Program-made: the position numbers and the translations under genes | Assembly: GCA_017442535.1 (NCBI GenBank) | Contig: JAFRZL010000010.1 | Coordinates: 83,714-147,713 of the forward strand | Origin: Bacillota bacterium | GTDB lineage: Bacteria; Bacillota; Clostridia; Lachnospirales; Bianqueaceae | Direction: 5' to 3' | Length of the DNA: 64,000 nucleotides | Notes under the pieces: generated by a model | The model's input: only the letters and a program-made list of their open reading frames with translations | Told to the model about the DNA's origin: nothing | The model's database searches: none | Part shown: positions 42,798 through 52,190 of the stretch, piece after piece | Layout of the letters: every line of letters begins with the position of its first letter | Numbering within the stretch: position 1 is the stretch's first letter

Positions 42798-43319
42798 ATG
42801 GAGAGCATGATCACAGGAAAAATCATTGTCGTCGGGGACAACATCGATACGGATCAGATCTATCCGGGCCGCTATCTGGCGCTGACCGATCCCGCCGAGA
42901 TCGGGAGCCACTGCCTTTCGGGCGTGGACGAGGGGATCGCGGGGAGTTTCCCCAAGGGCGGCATTGTCGTCGCAGGCCGCAATTTCGGATGCGGCTCCAG
43001 CCGGGAACACGCACCGATCGCACTGCTGAATATGGGGGCAGCTGCTGTCGCGGCGGACTCTTTCGCCCGGATTTTCTTCAGGAACGCGGTCAATCTGGGA
43101 CTGGTTCCGGTCATCTGCAAGGGACTGAAGGATCATGTGTCAGCCGGACAGACGATCACCATCGACCTGGCGGGAGGGACCGTTACCGTGCAGGAGACCG
43201 GAGAGGTCCTGCCATGTGAGAAACTTGGCGACCAGGCCATGACTATACTTGCCGCGGGCGGCATCAAACCACTGATGCGCGCACGTTTCGGCAAAACCGA
43301 CAGGGAGGCACAGAAATGA
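42798..43319 (+). CDS. leuD: 3-isopropylmalate dehydratase small subunit-like
   Basis: 173 residues, the swivelling domain partner of the LeuC-like subunit. GDNIDTDQIYPGRYL, the substrate-determining loop region and GRNFGCGSSREHAPIAL are visible. ATG 42798 lies 5 nt after aaaggagg; ATG 42807 is an alternative. The stop overlaps the malic enzyme start by 4 bp (ATGA). Confidence 0.88.
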   Translation: MESMITGKIIVVGDNIDTDQIYPGRYLALTDPAEIGSHCLSGVDEGIAGSFPKGGIVVAGRNFGCGSSREHAPIALLNMGAAAVAADSFARIFFRNAVNLGLVPVICKGLKDHVSAGQTITIDLAGGTVTVQETGEVLPCEKLGDQAMTILAAGGIKPLMRARFGKTDREAQK

Positions 43320-44485
43320 ATTACGCAGAGGAATCCCTTCGCCTGCACGGCGAATGGAAGGGCAAGATCGAAGTCATTTCCAGGGTAAAGGTCGAGAATA
43401 AAGATGATCTGTCCCTGGCTTATACGCCGGGCGTGGCGCAGCCCTGCCTGGAGATCCAGAAGGACTATGACAAATCCTTTGAGCTGACGCGCCGCCATAA
43501 TCTGGTGGCCGTGATCACGGACGGCACCGCGGTCCTGGGGCTCGGAGATATCGGGCCCGAGGCGGGTATGCCCGTCATGGAGGGCAAATGCGCCCTGTTC
43601 AAGGCTTTCGGCGACGTGGATGCTTTCCCGATCTGCGTCCGCAGCAAAGATGTGGACGAAATCGTCCGCACGATCTATCTGATCAGCGGCAGCTTCGGCG
43701 GCATTAATCTGGAGGATATCGCGGCACCCCGGTGCTTTGAAATCGAGCGCCGGCTTAAGGAGATCTGCGACATCCCGGTCTTTCACGATGACCAGCACGG
43801 GACCGCGATCGTGGTAGGCGCGGCGGTGCTGAATGCGCTCCGGGTGGTGAAAAAGCAGATCGGGGACGTCAAAGTGGTGATCAACGGGGCCGGTTCCGCG
43901 GGTATCGCGATCGGCAACCACCTGCTGAACCTCGGCGTACAGCACCTCAAAATGGTTGACCGCTGCGGGATCCTGTGCGAAGGAGCCGACATGAACCCGG
44001 TGCAGGCCGAGATGGCCGAGCGGACCAATCCCGAGCATTTCAGCGGCGTGCTGGCCGACGCCATGCGCGGAGCGGATGTCTTTATCGGAGTCAGCGCTCC
44101 CCACATCGTCAGCCGTGAAATGATTCAGTCCATGAATCCCGGGGCGATCGTCTTCCCGATGGCGAACCCCGTACCGGAGATCGAGCCGGACGAGGCGCTC
44201 GAGGCCGGAGCCACCGTTGTGGGAACGGGCCGGAGCGACTATCCCAACCAGATCAATAATGTTCTGGCCTTCCCGGGCCTCTTCCGCGGCGCGCTCGACG
44301 TCCGTGCCCGCGACATCAACGAAGCCATGAAGCGCGCGGCTTCCTTCGCGCTGGCCGGCCTGGTCTCCGAGGAAGAGTTGAGCGCGCAGTACATCCTGCC
44401 GAGGGCCTTCGACAAGCGCGTCGGACCCACGGTGGCGGCGGCTGTGGCCAAAGCGGCCCGCGAGAGCGGCACCGCCAGGCTGTAA
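43316..44485 (+). CDS. NAD(P)-dependent malic enzyme
   Basis: 389 residues, the short bacterial form. It converts malate to pyruvate and CO2. Motifs: SLAYTPGVAQPCLEI (catalytic Tyr), GDIGPEAGMPVMEGK (catalytic Lys), HDDQHGTAIVV (metal site), GAGSAGIAIGNHLL (Rossmann) and MANPVPEI. It is translationally coupled to the LeuD-like gene, so the hydro-lyase may feed it malate or a malate analogue. Confidence 0.94.
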   Translation: MNYAEESLRLHGEWKGKIEVISRVKVENKDDLSLAYTPGVAQPCLEIQKDYDKSFELTRRHNLVAVITDGTAVLGLGDIGPEAGMPVMEGKCALFKAFGDVDAFPICVRSKDVDEIVRTIYLISGSFGGINLEDIAAPRCFEIERRLKEICDIPVFHDDQHGTAIVVGAAVLNALRVVKKQIGDVKVVINGAGSAGIAIGNHLLNLGVQHLKMVDRCGILCEGADMNPVQAEMAERTNPEHFSGVLADAMRGADVFIGVSAPHIVSREMIQSMNPGAIVFPMANPVPEIEPDEALEAGATVVGTGRSDYPNQINNVLAFPGLFRGALDVRARDINEAMKRAASFALAGLVSEEELSAQYILPRAFDKRVGPTVAAAVAKAARESGTARL

Positions 44486-44503
44486 AACCTGTTTATTCGC
44501 AAA

Positions 44504-44544
44504 AAAAGCCCTGTACCGGAGCAATTCGGTCCAGGGCTTTATTC
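44504..44544. terminator. Bidirectional terminator between malic enzyme and cyclase genes
   Basis: aaagccctgtaccg and cggtccagggcttt pair, with A-runs on the left and TTTATT on the right, so it can work for both convergent genes. Confidence 0.85.
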
Positions 44545-44554
44545 GATTGATTCT

Positions 44555-45223
44555 TTATTCTTCCACAAAGGCCACCACGCGTACGGGGAAGGATTCCACG
44601 CCGGCGACGGGGATCGGGAAGGCGCAGAGATCGAACCGGTTCACCGGCAGATCATCCAGGTGCGCAATGTTTTCGATCAGGCAGATATTTTTTTCGAGCA
44701 GTGCAATGTGGTTGACATGCGTCTCACTCCGCGGGACTTCCACGCCGCCCGCGTCCACTGCCATCATCTTCATGCCGGCGTCGACCAGCATACGGATGGC
44801 TTCCGGCGTGAAATAGGGGCTCTTGCTGTAGTCGTCGGTACCGTATTTATCACTGTAACCCAGGTTGCAGACGACGATGTCGCCGGGACGGATGCCGCCG
44901 GCGCGGTCGATCGCTTCCTGCAGCAGAGGGGGTGTGATGGGCTGGCCCGCGGGAACATCTTTCAGATTGAGCAGAACGGCGCTGCCGCAGAGTGTATTCA
45001 GGTCCACGGTTGCGAGGTCCGCGCCGTCCGGGAAGAGGTGGTAGGGCATTTCGATATGGGTCCCGATGTGGGAGACCATGGTGATATCGCTCATAATATA
45101 CCACTGGCCCTCCAGCCGGACCACGTTATGATTGACACTGTCCGCACCGATGGTTTCCACATGGAATTTACGGGGCGTGTTCTTAGGGTCGATGACGTGA
45201 CTCAGATCAATTAATTTGCGCAT
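44555..45223 (-). CDS. Cyclase-family (kynurenine formamidase-like) metal hydrolase
   Basis: 222 residues. The metal-site motif SHIGTHIEMPYH (His52, His56, Glu58, His62) and DLSHVIDP at the N-terminus define the PF04199 cyclase family, which includes kynurenine formamidases and isatin hydrolases. VVCNLGYSDKYG and AVDAGGVEVP also fit. Tryptophan breakdown is not otherwise represented here, so the substrate is open. Single gene with its own promoter. Confidence 0.85.
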   Translation of the reverse strand: MRKLIDLSHVIDPKNTPRKFHVETIGADSVNHNVVRLEGQWYIMSDITMVSHIGTHIEMPYHLFPDGADLATVDLNTLCGSAVLLNLKDVPAGQPITPPLLQEAIDRAGGIRPGDIVVCNLGYSDKYGTDDYSKSPYFTPEAIRMLVDAGMKMMAVDAGGVEVPRSETHVNHIALLEKNICLIENIAHLDDLPVNRFDLCAFPIPVAGVESFPVRVVAFVEE

Positions 45224-45285
45224 GATGAGGACTCCTTTCTGATTGGCACGGCATCTATCACCGCCGCGCCGGGGCTTCTGTATTG

Positions 45286-45314
45286 ATTATACTATGGATC
45301 CGCGCTAAACGCAA
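45286..45314 (-). promoter_or_regulatory. Promoter of the cyclase-family gene
   Basis: On the minus strand TTGCGT (45314-45309), 17-nt spacer, TATAAT (45291-45286). Confidence 0.65.
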
Positions 45315-45452
45315 CAGCCGATTCCTGCGATAACCGCTGCAGCGAAAGATTCTGCGCAAGTTTGGGAAAACTGTTTTATTATTGTCGAAAATATGCTACA
45401 ATGGACAGGAAGACGGTGCGTGAGTCCGAATAACTGCAAAGGAGCTTTAACG

Positions 45453-47279
45453 ATGAAAAAACCAACCCTAAAACAGCGCTTTTCCTACTGGTTTGACAAC
45501 CAGATGTCCAAGGGCATGGGATCCCTGATCAAGCTGCTCGTGATTTTTACCCTTACGGTAGGGATCGTGGTTGCACTGCTGCTCTTCTTCCTGCATCTTA
45601 CCTCGGAAGAATCCTTCGGAGGTGTGCTCTGGAAGAGCCTTTATACCGTGCTCCGGTCGTCTTTCCCGGGCTTCCACGACGGCAACGGACTGTATCTGTT
45701 CCTGATGACTTTCTCCGCGATCTGCGGAATGATGGTCACCAGCGTGCTGATCGGTATTGTTTCCGCGGCCATCAGGGATAAAATCAATAATCTGCGCCGC
45801 GGCAATTCGCAGGTCCTTGAGGAAGGACACACCGTTGTCCTGGGTTTTTATCCCGGAGAGTATACGCTGCTTAGGCAGCTGATCTTGGCGGCGGCCGAGC
45901 AGCCCGCCTGCATCGTCATTGCGGACAGCATGGAGAAGGACAAGATGGAAGAATATATTAAAGGCAACGTGACCGTCCCCAAAAATGTACGGATCATCTG
46001 CCGCACGGCGGACATTTTTGACCCCGTCACGCTGGAAAAATGCTCCATCTCGACCTGTAAGTCGGTCATCATCAGTCCTACCAGCGATGAACGCACGACC
46101 AAAGCACTGCTTGCCGTCTCCGCGATCATCGGCAAGGAAGAAGGCTGCACCGCGAATGTCGGGGCCATTATTACGAAGGAAGATTATAAGTTCCCGCCCT
46201 CGATCGCGGAGCGCCACAATGTCACCACGCTTCAGACAAATGAGACCCTTGCCCGTATTATTGCACACTCCTGCACCCAGCCCGGCCTTTCCACAACCTT
46301 CAAAGAGGTGTTCAACTTTGAAGGGAACGAGATGTACTGCATCGATCTCCCAGGCGCCGAAGGGCTTACCTTTGAACAGATCACACTTTCCATGGATGGC
46401 GGCGTTCCCGTTGGCATCAGCCGGAAGGGCATTATCCTTATGAAGCCCGACCCGCAGGAAGTGCTTGGCGAAGGCGACAAGCTGCTGGTCTTCTCCGAAG
46501 AAAACGATACTTCTTCACTGGTCTCCATGCCTGAAATCCCCAGGCCTGAGATCCGGCCTGCTAAGCGGGAGGAGGAAGAGGGCGCCGGCAAAGTCGTCAT
46601 TTTCGGATATAACGAAACGATCAGCACGATCCTCCACGAGTTGCCCGAAGATGTGAACGATGTCCTGATTGCCGGCAAGTGCGACCGCGAAGAAGTGCTC
46701 GAATCGATCGCGGACCGGGAAGGCATGAAGGTCAGCTTCTTCAGCGGAGACTACACCAAGACCCGCGTCCTTCTGGAACTGGCCAAAAAGGCCGCGCATG
46801 TGGTCGTCCTGAGCGATCACAATCTGGACGAAGAAAAGGCCGATACCCAGAGCATTTTCGTGCTTCTGAACCTGCGCGATTTCCGGGTAAGATTCGGTTT
46901 TACCTATAATATTACGGTGGAAATGCGGCGTGAGCACAACCAGAGGCTTGTGGATACCGATGACAACACCGACTATGTCGTTTCCTCCAATATGTCGGCG
47001 CTTTTTCTGGCGCAGCTTGCGGAGAGTCCCGAATTGACCGGCGCTTTCCGCGAGATCCTGTCGAGTGAGGGCTGCGAATTCTACCTTAAAACCGCTGAAG
47101 AACTTCAGTGTACAGGCAGCCGCAGCGTGGCGGAAATCCGCAGCATTGCATTGGTCCAGGGCTACGCAGTGCTTGGCTATATGAAGAACGGAACCTATAA
47201 ATGTACATATAATCCGCCGCTTAACGAGACGCTCGAGATGGATCCGGAAGACAGCCTCATCGTGGTAGGAGAGAAATAA
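45453..47279 (+). CDS. CASTOR/POLLUX-like ion channel with RCK (TrkA-N) domains
   Basis: 608 residues from ATG 45453 (Shine-Dalgarno aaaggag). Two TM helices (~26-48 and ~80-105) flank a pore-like segment (VLRSSFPGFHDGNGLYLF). The cytoplasmic part has two tandem Rossmann-like RCK units: EEGHTVVLGFYPGEYTLLRQL and GKVVIFGYNETISTILHEL, each followed by a TrkA-C-like end (EGDKLLVFSEEND, PEDSLIVVGEK). This is the architecture of the plant CASTOR/POLLUX/SYM8 channels and their bacterial relatives. The selectivity filter is not the classic TVGYG, so the ion is uncertain. Confidence 0.85.
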   Translation: MKKPTLKQRFSYWFDNQMSKGMGSLIKLLVIFTLTVGIVVALLLFFLHLTSEESFGGVLWKSLYTVLRSSFPGFHDGNGLYLFLMTFSAICGMMVTSVLIGIVSAAIRDKINNLRRGNSQVLEEGHTVVLGFYPGEYTLLRQLILAAAEQPACIVIADSMEKDKMEEYIKGNVTVPKNVRIICRTADIFDPVTLEKCSISTCKSVIISPTSDERTTKALLAVSAIIGKEEGCTANVGAIITKEDYKFPPSIAERHNVTTLQTNETLARIIAHSCTQPGLSTTFKEVFNFEGNEMYCIDLPGAEGLTFEQITLSMDGGVPVGISRKGIILMKPDPQEVLGEGDKLLVFSEENDTSSLVSMPEIPRPEIRPAKREEEEGAGKVVIFGYNETISTILHELPEDVNDVLIAGKCDREEVLESIADREGMKVSFFSGDYTKTRVLLELAKKAAHVVVLSDHNLDEEKADTQSIFVLLNLRDFRVRFGFTYNITVEMRREHNQRLVDTDDNTDYVVSSNMSALFLAQLAESPELTGAFREILSSEGCEFYLKTAEELQCTGSRSVAEIRSIALVQGYAVLGYMKNGTYKCTYNPPLNETLEMDPEDSLIVVGEK

Positions 47280-47296
47280 GCAGCCGACAACCGCTG

Positions 47297-47785
47297 CTAG
47301 CCGTTCACCACTTCCTGCCAGGCCTCGATCAGCCGGTCCAACGACCATACAGCATTCGCCGGGCTGGTCGAGGGCAGGCAGTAGGCTTCGCGGTCGAGGA
47401 TGGGCAGGATATGCTTCTCGTAGAGCCGGTAGGAGGTTTTGCCATTACAGTAGATCCGCTCGATCGGCGCGTGATCCAGGATGATCCGGAGGTCATTGGG
47501 CCGCACATCGCGGATGCTTGCGTCGGAGGAACCGGTGATGGTGCAGCTCCCGATCGTATCCCAGAGAGCCAGATGATGGCTCAGGATCAAAGCCTTTTTA
47601 TCAGGGATCGTGACGGGCGGCTCCTCGCCGCAGAGCGCCGCGATCACTTTCCAGAAGCGGTTCTGCGGGTGTCCGTAAAAAAACTGCTGTTCCCGTGATT
47701 TGACGGAGGGAAAGGACCCCAGGATCAGCACCCTGCTCTCCGCATCGAATAAAGGCCCAAACGGATGCTCCAGATATTCAGCCAT
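47297..47785 (-). CDS. DNA-deoxyinosine glycosylase (uracil-DNA glycosylase superfamily)
   Basis: 162 residues. The motif VLILGSFPSVKSREQQFFYG, followed by HPQNRFWKVI, is that of the hypoxanthine-DNA glycosylase (family 6 HDG) group, which removes deaminated adenine from DNA. The second motif is LPSTSPANA. Convergent with the channel gene. No other repair gene nearby. Confidence 0.88.
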   Translation of the reverse strand: MAEYLEHPFGPLFDAESRVLILGSFPSVKSREQQFFYGHPQNRFWKVIAALCGEEPPVTIPDKKALILSHHLALWDTIGSCTITGSSDASIRDVRPNDLRIILDHAPIERIYCNGKTSYRLYEKHILPILDREAYCLPSTSPANAVWSLDRLIEAWQEVVNG

Positions 47786-47807
47786 TCCTCATACCTCCTA
47801 TAGCAGG

Positions 47808-47829
47808 ACGCCCCCGAAAACGGGGGCGT
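47808..47829. terminator. Perfect hairpin between the glycosylase and the large zinc-ribbon gene
   Basis: acgcccccg AAAA cgggggcgt. On the minus (gene) strand it is not followed by a T-run; on the plus strand TTTATATT follows. Confidence 0.6.
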
Positions 47830-47864
47830 TTATATTATGTGCATTCAGGTGCACCGGGCAGGAT

Positions 47865-50800
47865 TTAATCTTCCGGCGCGCGGTAGAACTCCCAGCTTCC
47901 GCCGGAATTACTCATGATCAAGTTGCCGGCCGCATTGATCCGGAAGGTGGCGACACCAGTGGCGTTGACATTGTTCGCGTCAAAGTCGATGGTCAGCACA
48001 CCCGTCTTCTCATCGTAGTCGAAATACTTGATCTCGAGCCAGCGGCCCTTGGCGGTCCAGTTCTGGGCAGGGCCTTCAAATTCGCCGAATTCGTTATACT
48101 CCTCGATGTAAATCAGGCCGATGATCCAGTCGTCCGGCTTAAATTTGTCCTTCAGCTCGAGCGGGATCCAGGCACCGGTGAAGAGGTTCAGTTCATTCGT
48201 CAGAACCCGGCCGATCTCATAGTAAACGGGTTCCGATACTTCGCCGTAGAGCTTCTCGGTGGCATTCTTCTTGATGAACTCGCAGAGCGTGATGGTGACG
48301 ACCAGATTCTCCGAAGGATCGGTATCGCCATAGATGGATGCCCGCGGGATCTTGAGCTCGGTTTCAAAATCAGCCTTTGGGATCTCTTTCTCGATCTTGA
48401 CCCCATTATCGCCCTCGATGGTCAGAATATAGCCGTCGATGAGCCCGTCCTCGGCAGCTACACTGTTGTCGGGGAGCTTGATAAGCAGGTTTTCATTGTC
48501 TTCACCGGGGATGACGACTTTGGTCTGATCCAGCGCATAGATCGTATAGCCCGTTGTTTTGGGAACACTGGATTTGCCCAAAGCCCCATGGATCTCGAGG
48601 ATATCGCGGTTTTTGTTGCTGTACTCCGTCTTGGGATAGATGTAGGCACCGCGGGGGATCGCCTCATATTTATCGACCGGCAGGAGATTGCATTCTGGCT
48701 GATCGGCGGAAAAGCCCTGATCCGGGATCAACAGCAGCGTGATCGGCTCAGTTGAGGGCTGTTTGAAGCCGCGGACCTCGCTGCAGTAGGGGCCTTCCGG
48801 CCGCACATCCACGTGATATTTTTCACCCTTTACAAGCGGAATCTCTTCATTGCGCTTATACCGCTCCGACTCTTTAGTATCGTAGTGCAAGACCATCTGT
48901 GTCTTGTATTTGCGGATGAAATTGCGGTAATGGATATCATATTCCATTTCGCTGATACCGAAAGCGGACATCAGCGGCCCGGAAATACCGGGCTCCTTCC
49001 AGGAGGCTCTTGCGTGCATGAGCCGGCCCGTCCACATGACTTTACCGGTTTTTTCCTCCAGATATTTGACGAAGAGCCCGAGGTTGTAACCCTCAAACTT
49101 CATGATCGAGCCGTCTTTTTCGCCATTCTTCTTCACGGAGTAATAATACATGTCGGTCGGGAGCTTGAGCGTCGTCCAGTAATTGGAAGAGGAAAGAGGC
49201 GGTTGCGCATCGTACGCGATAGTGTATTCCGAGAGATAATAGTTGAGCGCCCGTTCCTCCATATAGACGGCCACCATCTCGTCATAGCGGTTCGAGTCGG
49301 CCCAGAAATAGCGGTATTTCTGCTGGCAGACGTGGAGCAGCTCGTGCGTGATCGTGATCAGGAAATCATTTTTGTTCACCTGGGAAGCGTTCACCAGGCT
49401 CTTCAGATTGATTTCCACATAGCCCTCGTGGTAGTTGCGCGTGCTCTGCTCGGCCAGAACAGAAGAATCCAATGTGGTGACCGAGACAAAATCGACCACG
49501 CCGGTCGGCATCTTGACCGATTCGTGCCCCTTCAGGAATTCGATCGAGCGGTTGATGCAGATGATCGTAAAATCGATCAGATCCGGCACCTTGAGCTTCT
49601 GCTGCAGATCCTGATATTCTTCATCTTTTTTGATGGTGTCCCAGAGAACCTCGGTAGCGGATTTGCCCCGGTCGAAGACATTGAGGATATTGTACGAGTC
49701 AAATAGGCGGTCTTCTTTGTACTGCTTGTAAATCTCGTCCTTCTTGGCCATGTATTTGCGCGTGATTTCCTCGCACTTGCGGGTCAGCTCGTCCGCGTCG
49801 ACGTCGATATCATCCATGGCCCAGTGGATTTTGTAGGTGACGCCGCTGTAAGTATTCTGGTAGGAATACTTTTTCTTTTTGAGATCGTAGAAATACTGGA
49901 ACGGTTTCTGGCCTTCGACATAACTCAGCGTACCGTAAACCGAGCCGATGATGGCCGCGGAAATTGCCCAGAAAAGGAAGCTGTTTTGGTCGGAACGGTA
50001 GGTCAGCTTGCCGTCTTCGACGGCCGCGGCATATTCGTAATAGCTGCCGTCATCCGCGACGCGGAAAACACGGACAAATTGATAGAGATCCGGGTCGATC
50101 CCGAGGATGCTTAGATCCACGGTTACGGTGTATTCGCCCGGCGCGACCTCGTCCTCTGCCAGATCCGCATGGACTTCATAGCCGCCGATCAGCATATAGC
50201 CTTCGTCCTCGATGGCCTCGGCGGCCTTCAGCGCCTCCGGGGTCGTCTGCGTCATCGGCGTGATGGTGACCACGGTATCCTTGGCAAAAGTATTCTCCGG
50301 AGCCGTAACATGGAAGCCTTCACAGGGAGAATAATCCAGCGCTTTGCTGTTGCCCAAGGTTTCGGGCAGCTGCGGCACCTCCGAAGAAAGTTCGCGTGCA
50401 TCCGGCTTTACAGTGGTGCCGGAGGGCCTGGACGTGTTGTCCGGCGCGGAACTGTTATGGTTCACCGGAGGTTTTTCCTTGGGCAGGAAGAATCCCGGCT
50501 TTACAAAGCCGGTGAAAGCGATGGCCGCGACCAACAGGAAAACGAGGAATTTGGTACCGCAGCCGGATTTGCCTTTCTTTTGCTCCGCTGCAGTCTTGGG
50601 CGCAGCCTGTTTTTGGGCGGTTGCTGTCTTGGAAGTGGCAGGCTTCGGTGCCGTTGTTTTAGCGCCGGAGGCAGGCTTCGGGGAACCGGCGGGGGTTCTT
50701 TGCGGCTTAGCCGCAGCCGGACGGCTCTGCACAGGCTGCTGATAGGCAGGCCTCTGCGCGGCAGTCTGAGACGGTCGGTAGGCGGGCTGCGATACGGTCT

Positions 50801-51383
50801 GGGAAGGCTGATATGTGGGCTGCGCCTGCCCCTGAGAAGACGAATACACGGGCTGTGTCACTTTCAGAACCGCCTGCGCGTTCCGGGGCAGATTGTCAGC
50901 AGTATCCCGGTCCGTATAATAGAGCCATTCCAGAACCAATCTTGAATTCCGTTCATAGATCTGGCCAAGCGCCCCGCCCGGCGAAACGATGTAGACCGGC
51001 CGATCCTCCTCGTTTTTCAGAGCATCGTCTTCTTTTTCACAGAACTTCAGCAGCGCTTTGAAATTCTCGGAGTAGTTCTTCGGCGATTCCCGGCGGCTCC
51101 ACAGCTTGCCGGAATTGCGGTTGATTGCGAGACCCACGGCCTGGCCAAGGGTCTGAAAAGCAGCATAGCTGCCGGCCCCGGGAGCAGAGGACCCGGCAGG
51201 AGTGGACGCAGTAAAAGCAGCCCCGGTCTGCTGGATCGGGGCTGAATTCACAGAGGAAGGCGTGGCAGCAGAAGCATTTTGCGGGGCGAGACTGCTCAGA
51301 TCGGGCTGAGGAAGACCGCAGGAATCACAGAAACGCGCCGAATCGGCAAGCTGCCGTCCGCATTTAGGACAATACTTGCTCAT
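47865..51383 (-). CDS. Giant zinc-ribbon membrane protein with extracytoplasmic HELLH (gluzincin-like) domain
   Basis: 1172 residues. N-terminal zinc ribbon (CPKCGRQL...FCDSCGLPQP), a second small domain, a long Pro/Gln/Ala/Lys-rich linker (~155-270), one TM helix (FLVFLLVAAIAFTGFV, ~280) and a large extracytoplasmic part. At residues 680-684 is HELLH, with Glu702/Glu709 following in RYDEMVAVYMEERA, the spacing of HExxH...E zinc peptidases. A C-terminal beta domain is also present. An inside-out layout with cytoplasmic zinc ribbon and outside peptidase-like domain. Activity is inferred from the motif. It shares the ribbon type with the gene 11 bp upstream, its operon partner. Confidence 0.65.
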   Translation of the reverse strand: MSKYCPKCGRQLADSARFCDSCGLPQPDLSSLAPQNASAATPSSVNSAPIQQTGAAFTASTPAGSSAPGAGSYAAFQTLGQAVGLAINRNSGKLWSRRESPKNYSENFKALLKFCEKEDDALKNEEDRPVYIVSPGGALGQIYERNSRLVLEWLYYTDRDTADNLPRNAQAVLKVTQPVYSSSQGQAQPTYQPSQTVSQPAYRPSQTAAQRPAYQQPVQSRPAAAKPQRTPAGSPKPASGAKTTAPKPATSKTATAQKQAAPKTAAEQKKGKSGCGTKFLVFLLVAAIAFTGFVKPGFFLPKEKPPVNHNSSAPDNTSRPSGTTVKPDARELSSEVPQLPETLGNSKALDYSPCEGFHVTAPENTFAKDTVVTITPMTQTTPEALKAAEAIEDEGYMLIGGYEVHADLAEDEVAPGEYTVTVDLSILGIDPDLYQFVRVFRVADDGSYYEYAAAVEDGKLTYRSDQNSFLFWAISAAIIGSVYGTLSYVEGQKPFQYFYDLKKKKYSYQNTYSGVTYKIHWAMDDIDVDADELTRKCEEITRKYMAKKDEIYKQYKEDRLFDSYNILNVFDRGKSATEVLWDTIKKDEEYQDLQQKLKVPDLIDFTIICINRSIEFLKGHESVKMPTGVVDFVSVTTLDSSVLAEQSTRNYHEGYVEINLKSLVNASQVNKNDFLITITHELLHVCQQKYRYFWADSNRYDEMVAVYMEERALNYYLSEYTIAYDAQPPLSSSNYWTTLKLPTDMYYYSVKKNGEKDGSIMKFEGYNLGLFVKYLEEKTGKVMWTGRLMHARASWKEPGISGPLMSAFGISEMEYDIHYRNFIRKYKTQMVLHYDTKESERYKRNEEIPLVKGEKYHVDVRPEGPYCSEVRGFKQPSTEPITLLLIPDQGFSADQPECNLLPVDKYEAIPRGAYIYPKTEYSNKNRDILEIHGALGKSSVPKTTGYTIYALDQTKVVIPGEDNENLLIKLPDNSVAAEDGLIDGYILTIEGDNGVKIEKEIPKADFETELKIPRASIYGDTDPSENLVVTITLCEFIKKNATEKLYGEVSEPVYYEIGRVLTNELNLFTGAWIPLELKDKFKPDDWIIGLIYIEEYNEFGEFEGPAQNWTAKGRWLEIKYFDYDEKTGVLTIDFDANNVNATGVATFRINAAGNLIMSNSGGSWEFYRAPED

Positions 51384-51394
51384 GCAGGACTCCT

Positions 51395-52078
51395 TTACTC
51401 CTTAACCTTTGCGTTGGGGCAATGCTGTACAATATAGTTGAAGACGAAGTCGAAATCTTTCTGGTCGACATAGACCATGTTGTGGATCAGGCGGCCGTTC
51501 ACACGGATCAGATTGTGCTTGCGGACAGCAATGATCTTGCGGACATTGTGGAATCTGGAGTAGAGGGATCCGCCGCCTGCTGACATCAGACCGGCACCGG
51601 CCGTGGTCAGATTCCCGGTTCCCGCACCAACCAGTGTCGTGAGGACATCGAGCGCCTTGGCTTTGTCTGTTTTGATCTGTGTATGATCAATGCCGTCCTC
51701 ATCCATCTCAAACCAGACTGTGTAGATGCCGTTATTGGCCTTGGTCACGATATAATAGGCTGGCAGCGAGAGGACAAAGATGATTCCGAGCGGGATCGCC
51801 AGGGCAACCAGTGCGCCGGTAACCGCTTCCAAACCATCCCCGCCAATCAGCCCGACAAGGATCATAAAGAAACAGATAATGGCTCCCGCCATCAGGATTA
51901 CCTTCCAGACTTCCATCAGCAGGAAGAAACTCTTGAGCATTGGCAGCTCATAAATCCAGTGATACCGGCCGTTCTCGTCCAGAATTATTTCGTTGGTATT
52001 TAGAACCATTCCGCACTCATCACACATTAAAACATGATCGTCTAAAATCTTACCGCATTTCGGACATCTCTGAGACAT
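51395..52078 (-). CDS. Zinc-ribbon membrane protein with PH-like domain
   Basis: 227 residues from ATG 52078 (Shine-Dalgarno aggagg 8 nt upstream); the longer frame to 52102 spans that site and is rejected. Zinc ribbon CPKCGKIL...MCDECG, two TM helices (~62-85 and ~92-115), then a cytoplasmic domain with a central Gly/Ala-rich loop (LVGAGTGNLTTAGAGLMSAG). Function unknown; probably works with the giant protein immediately downstream. Confidence 0.65.
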   Translation of the reverse strand: MSQRCPKCGKILDDHVLMCDECGMVLNTNEIILDENGRYHWIYELPMLKSFFLLMEVWKVILMAGAIICFFMILVGLIGGDGLEAVTGALVALAIPLGIIFVLSLPAYYIVTKANNGIYTVWFEMDEDGIDHTQIKTDKAKALDVLTTLVGAGTGNLTTAGAGLMSAGGGSLYSRFHNVRKIIAVRKHNLIRVNGRLIHNMVYVDQKDFDFVFNYIVQHCPNAKVKE

Positions 52079-52190
52079 TACCGATTCCTCCTGTTCAGCC
52101 ATAAAAAGGCATTATTCTACATGAATCATATCATGAATGAGGCAAGCCGTCAATATATTTCAGGAATTATTCTTCCGGACCGGTGCGAGC

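Noticed and set aside
43133..44524. 463-codon minus-strand ORF opposite malic enzyme
   Set aside because: Antisense shadow; malic enzyme motifs are complete on the plus strand.
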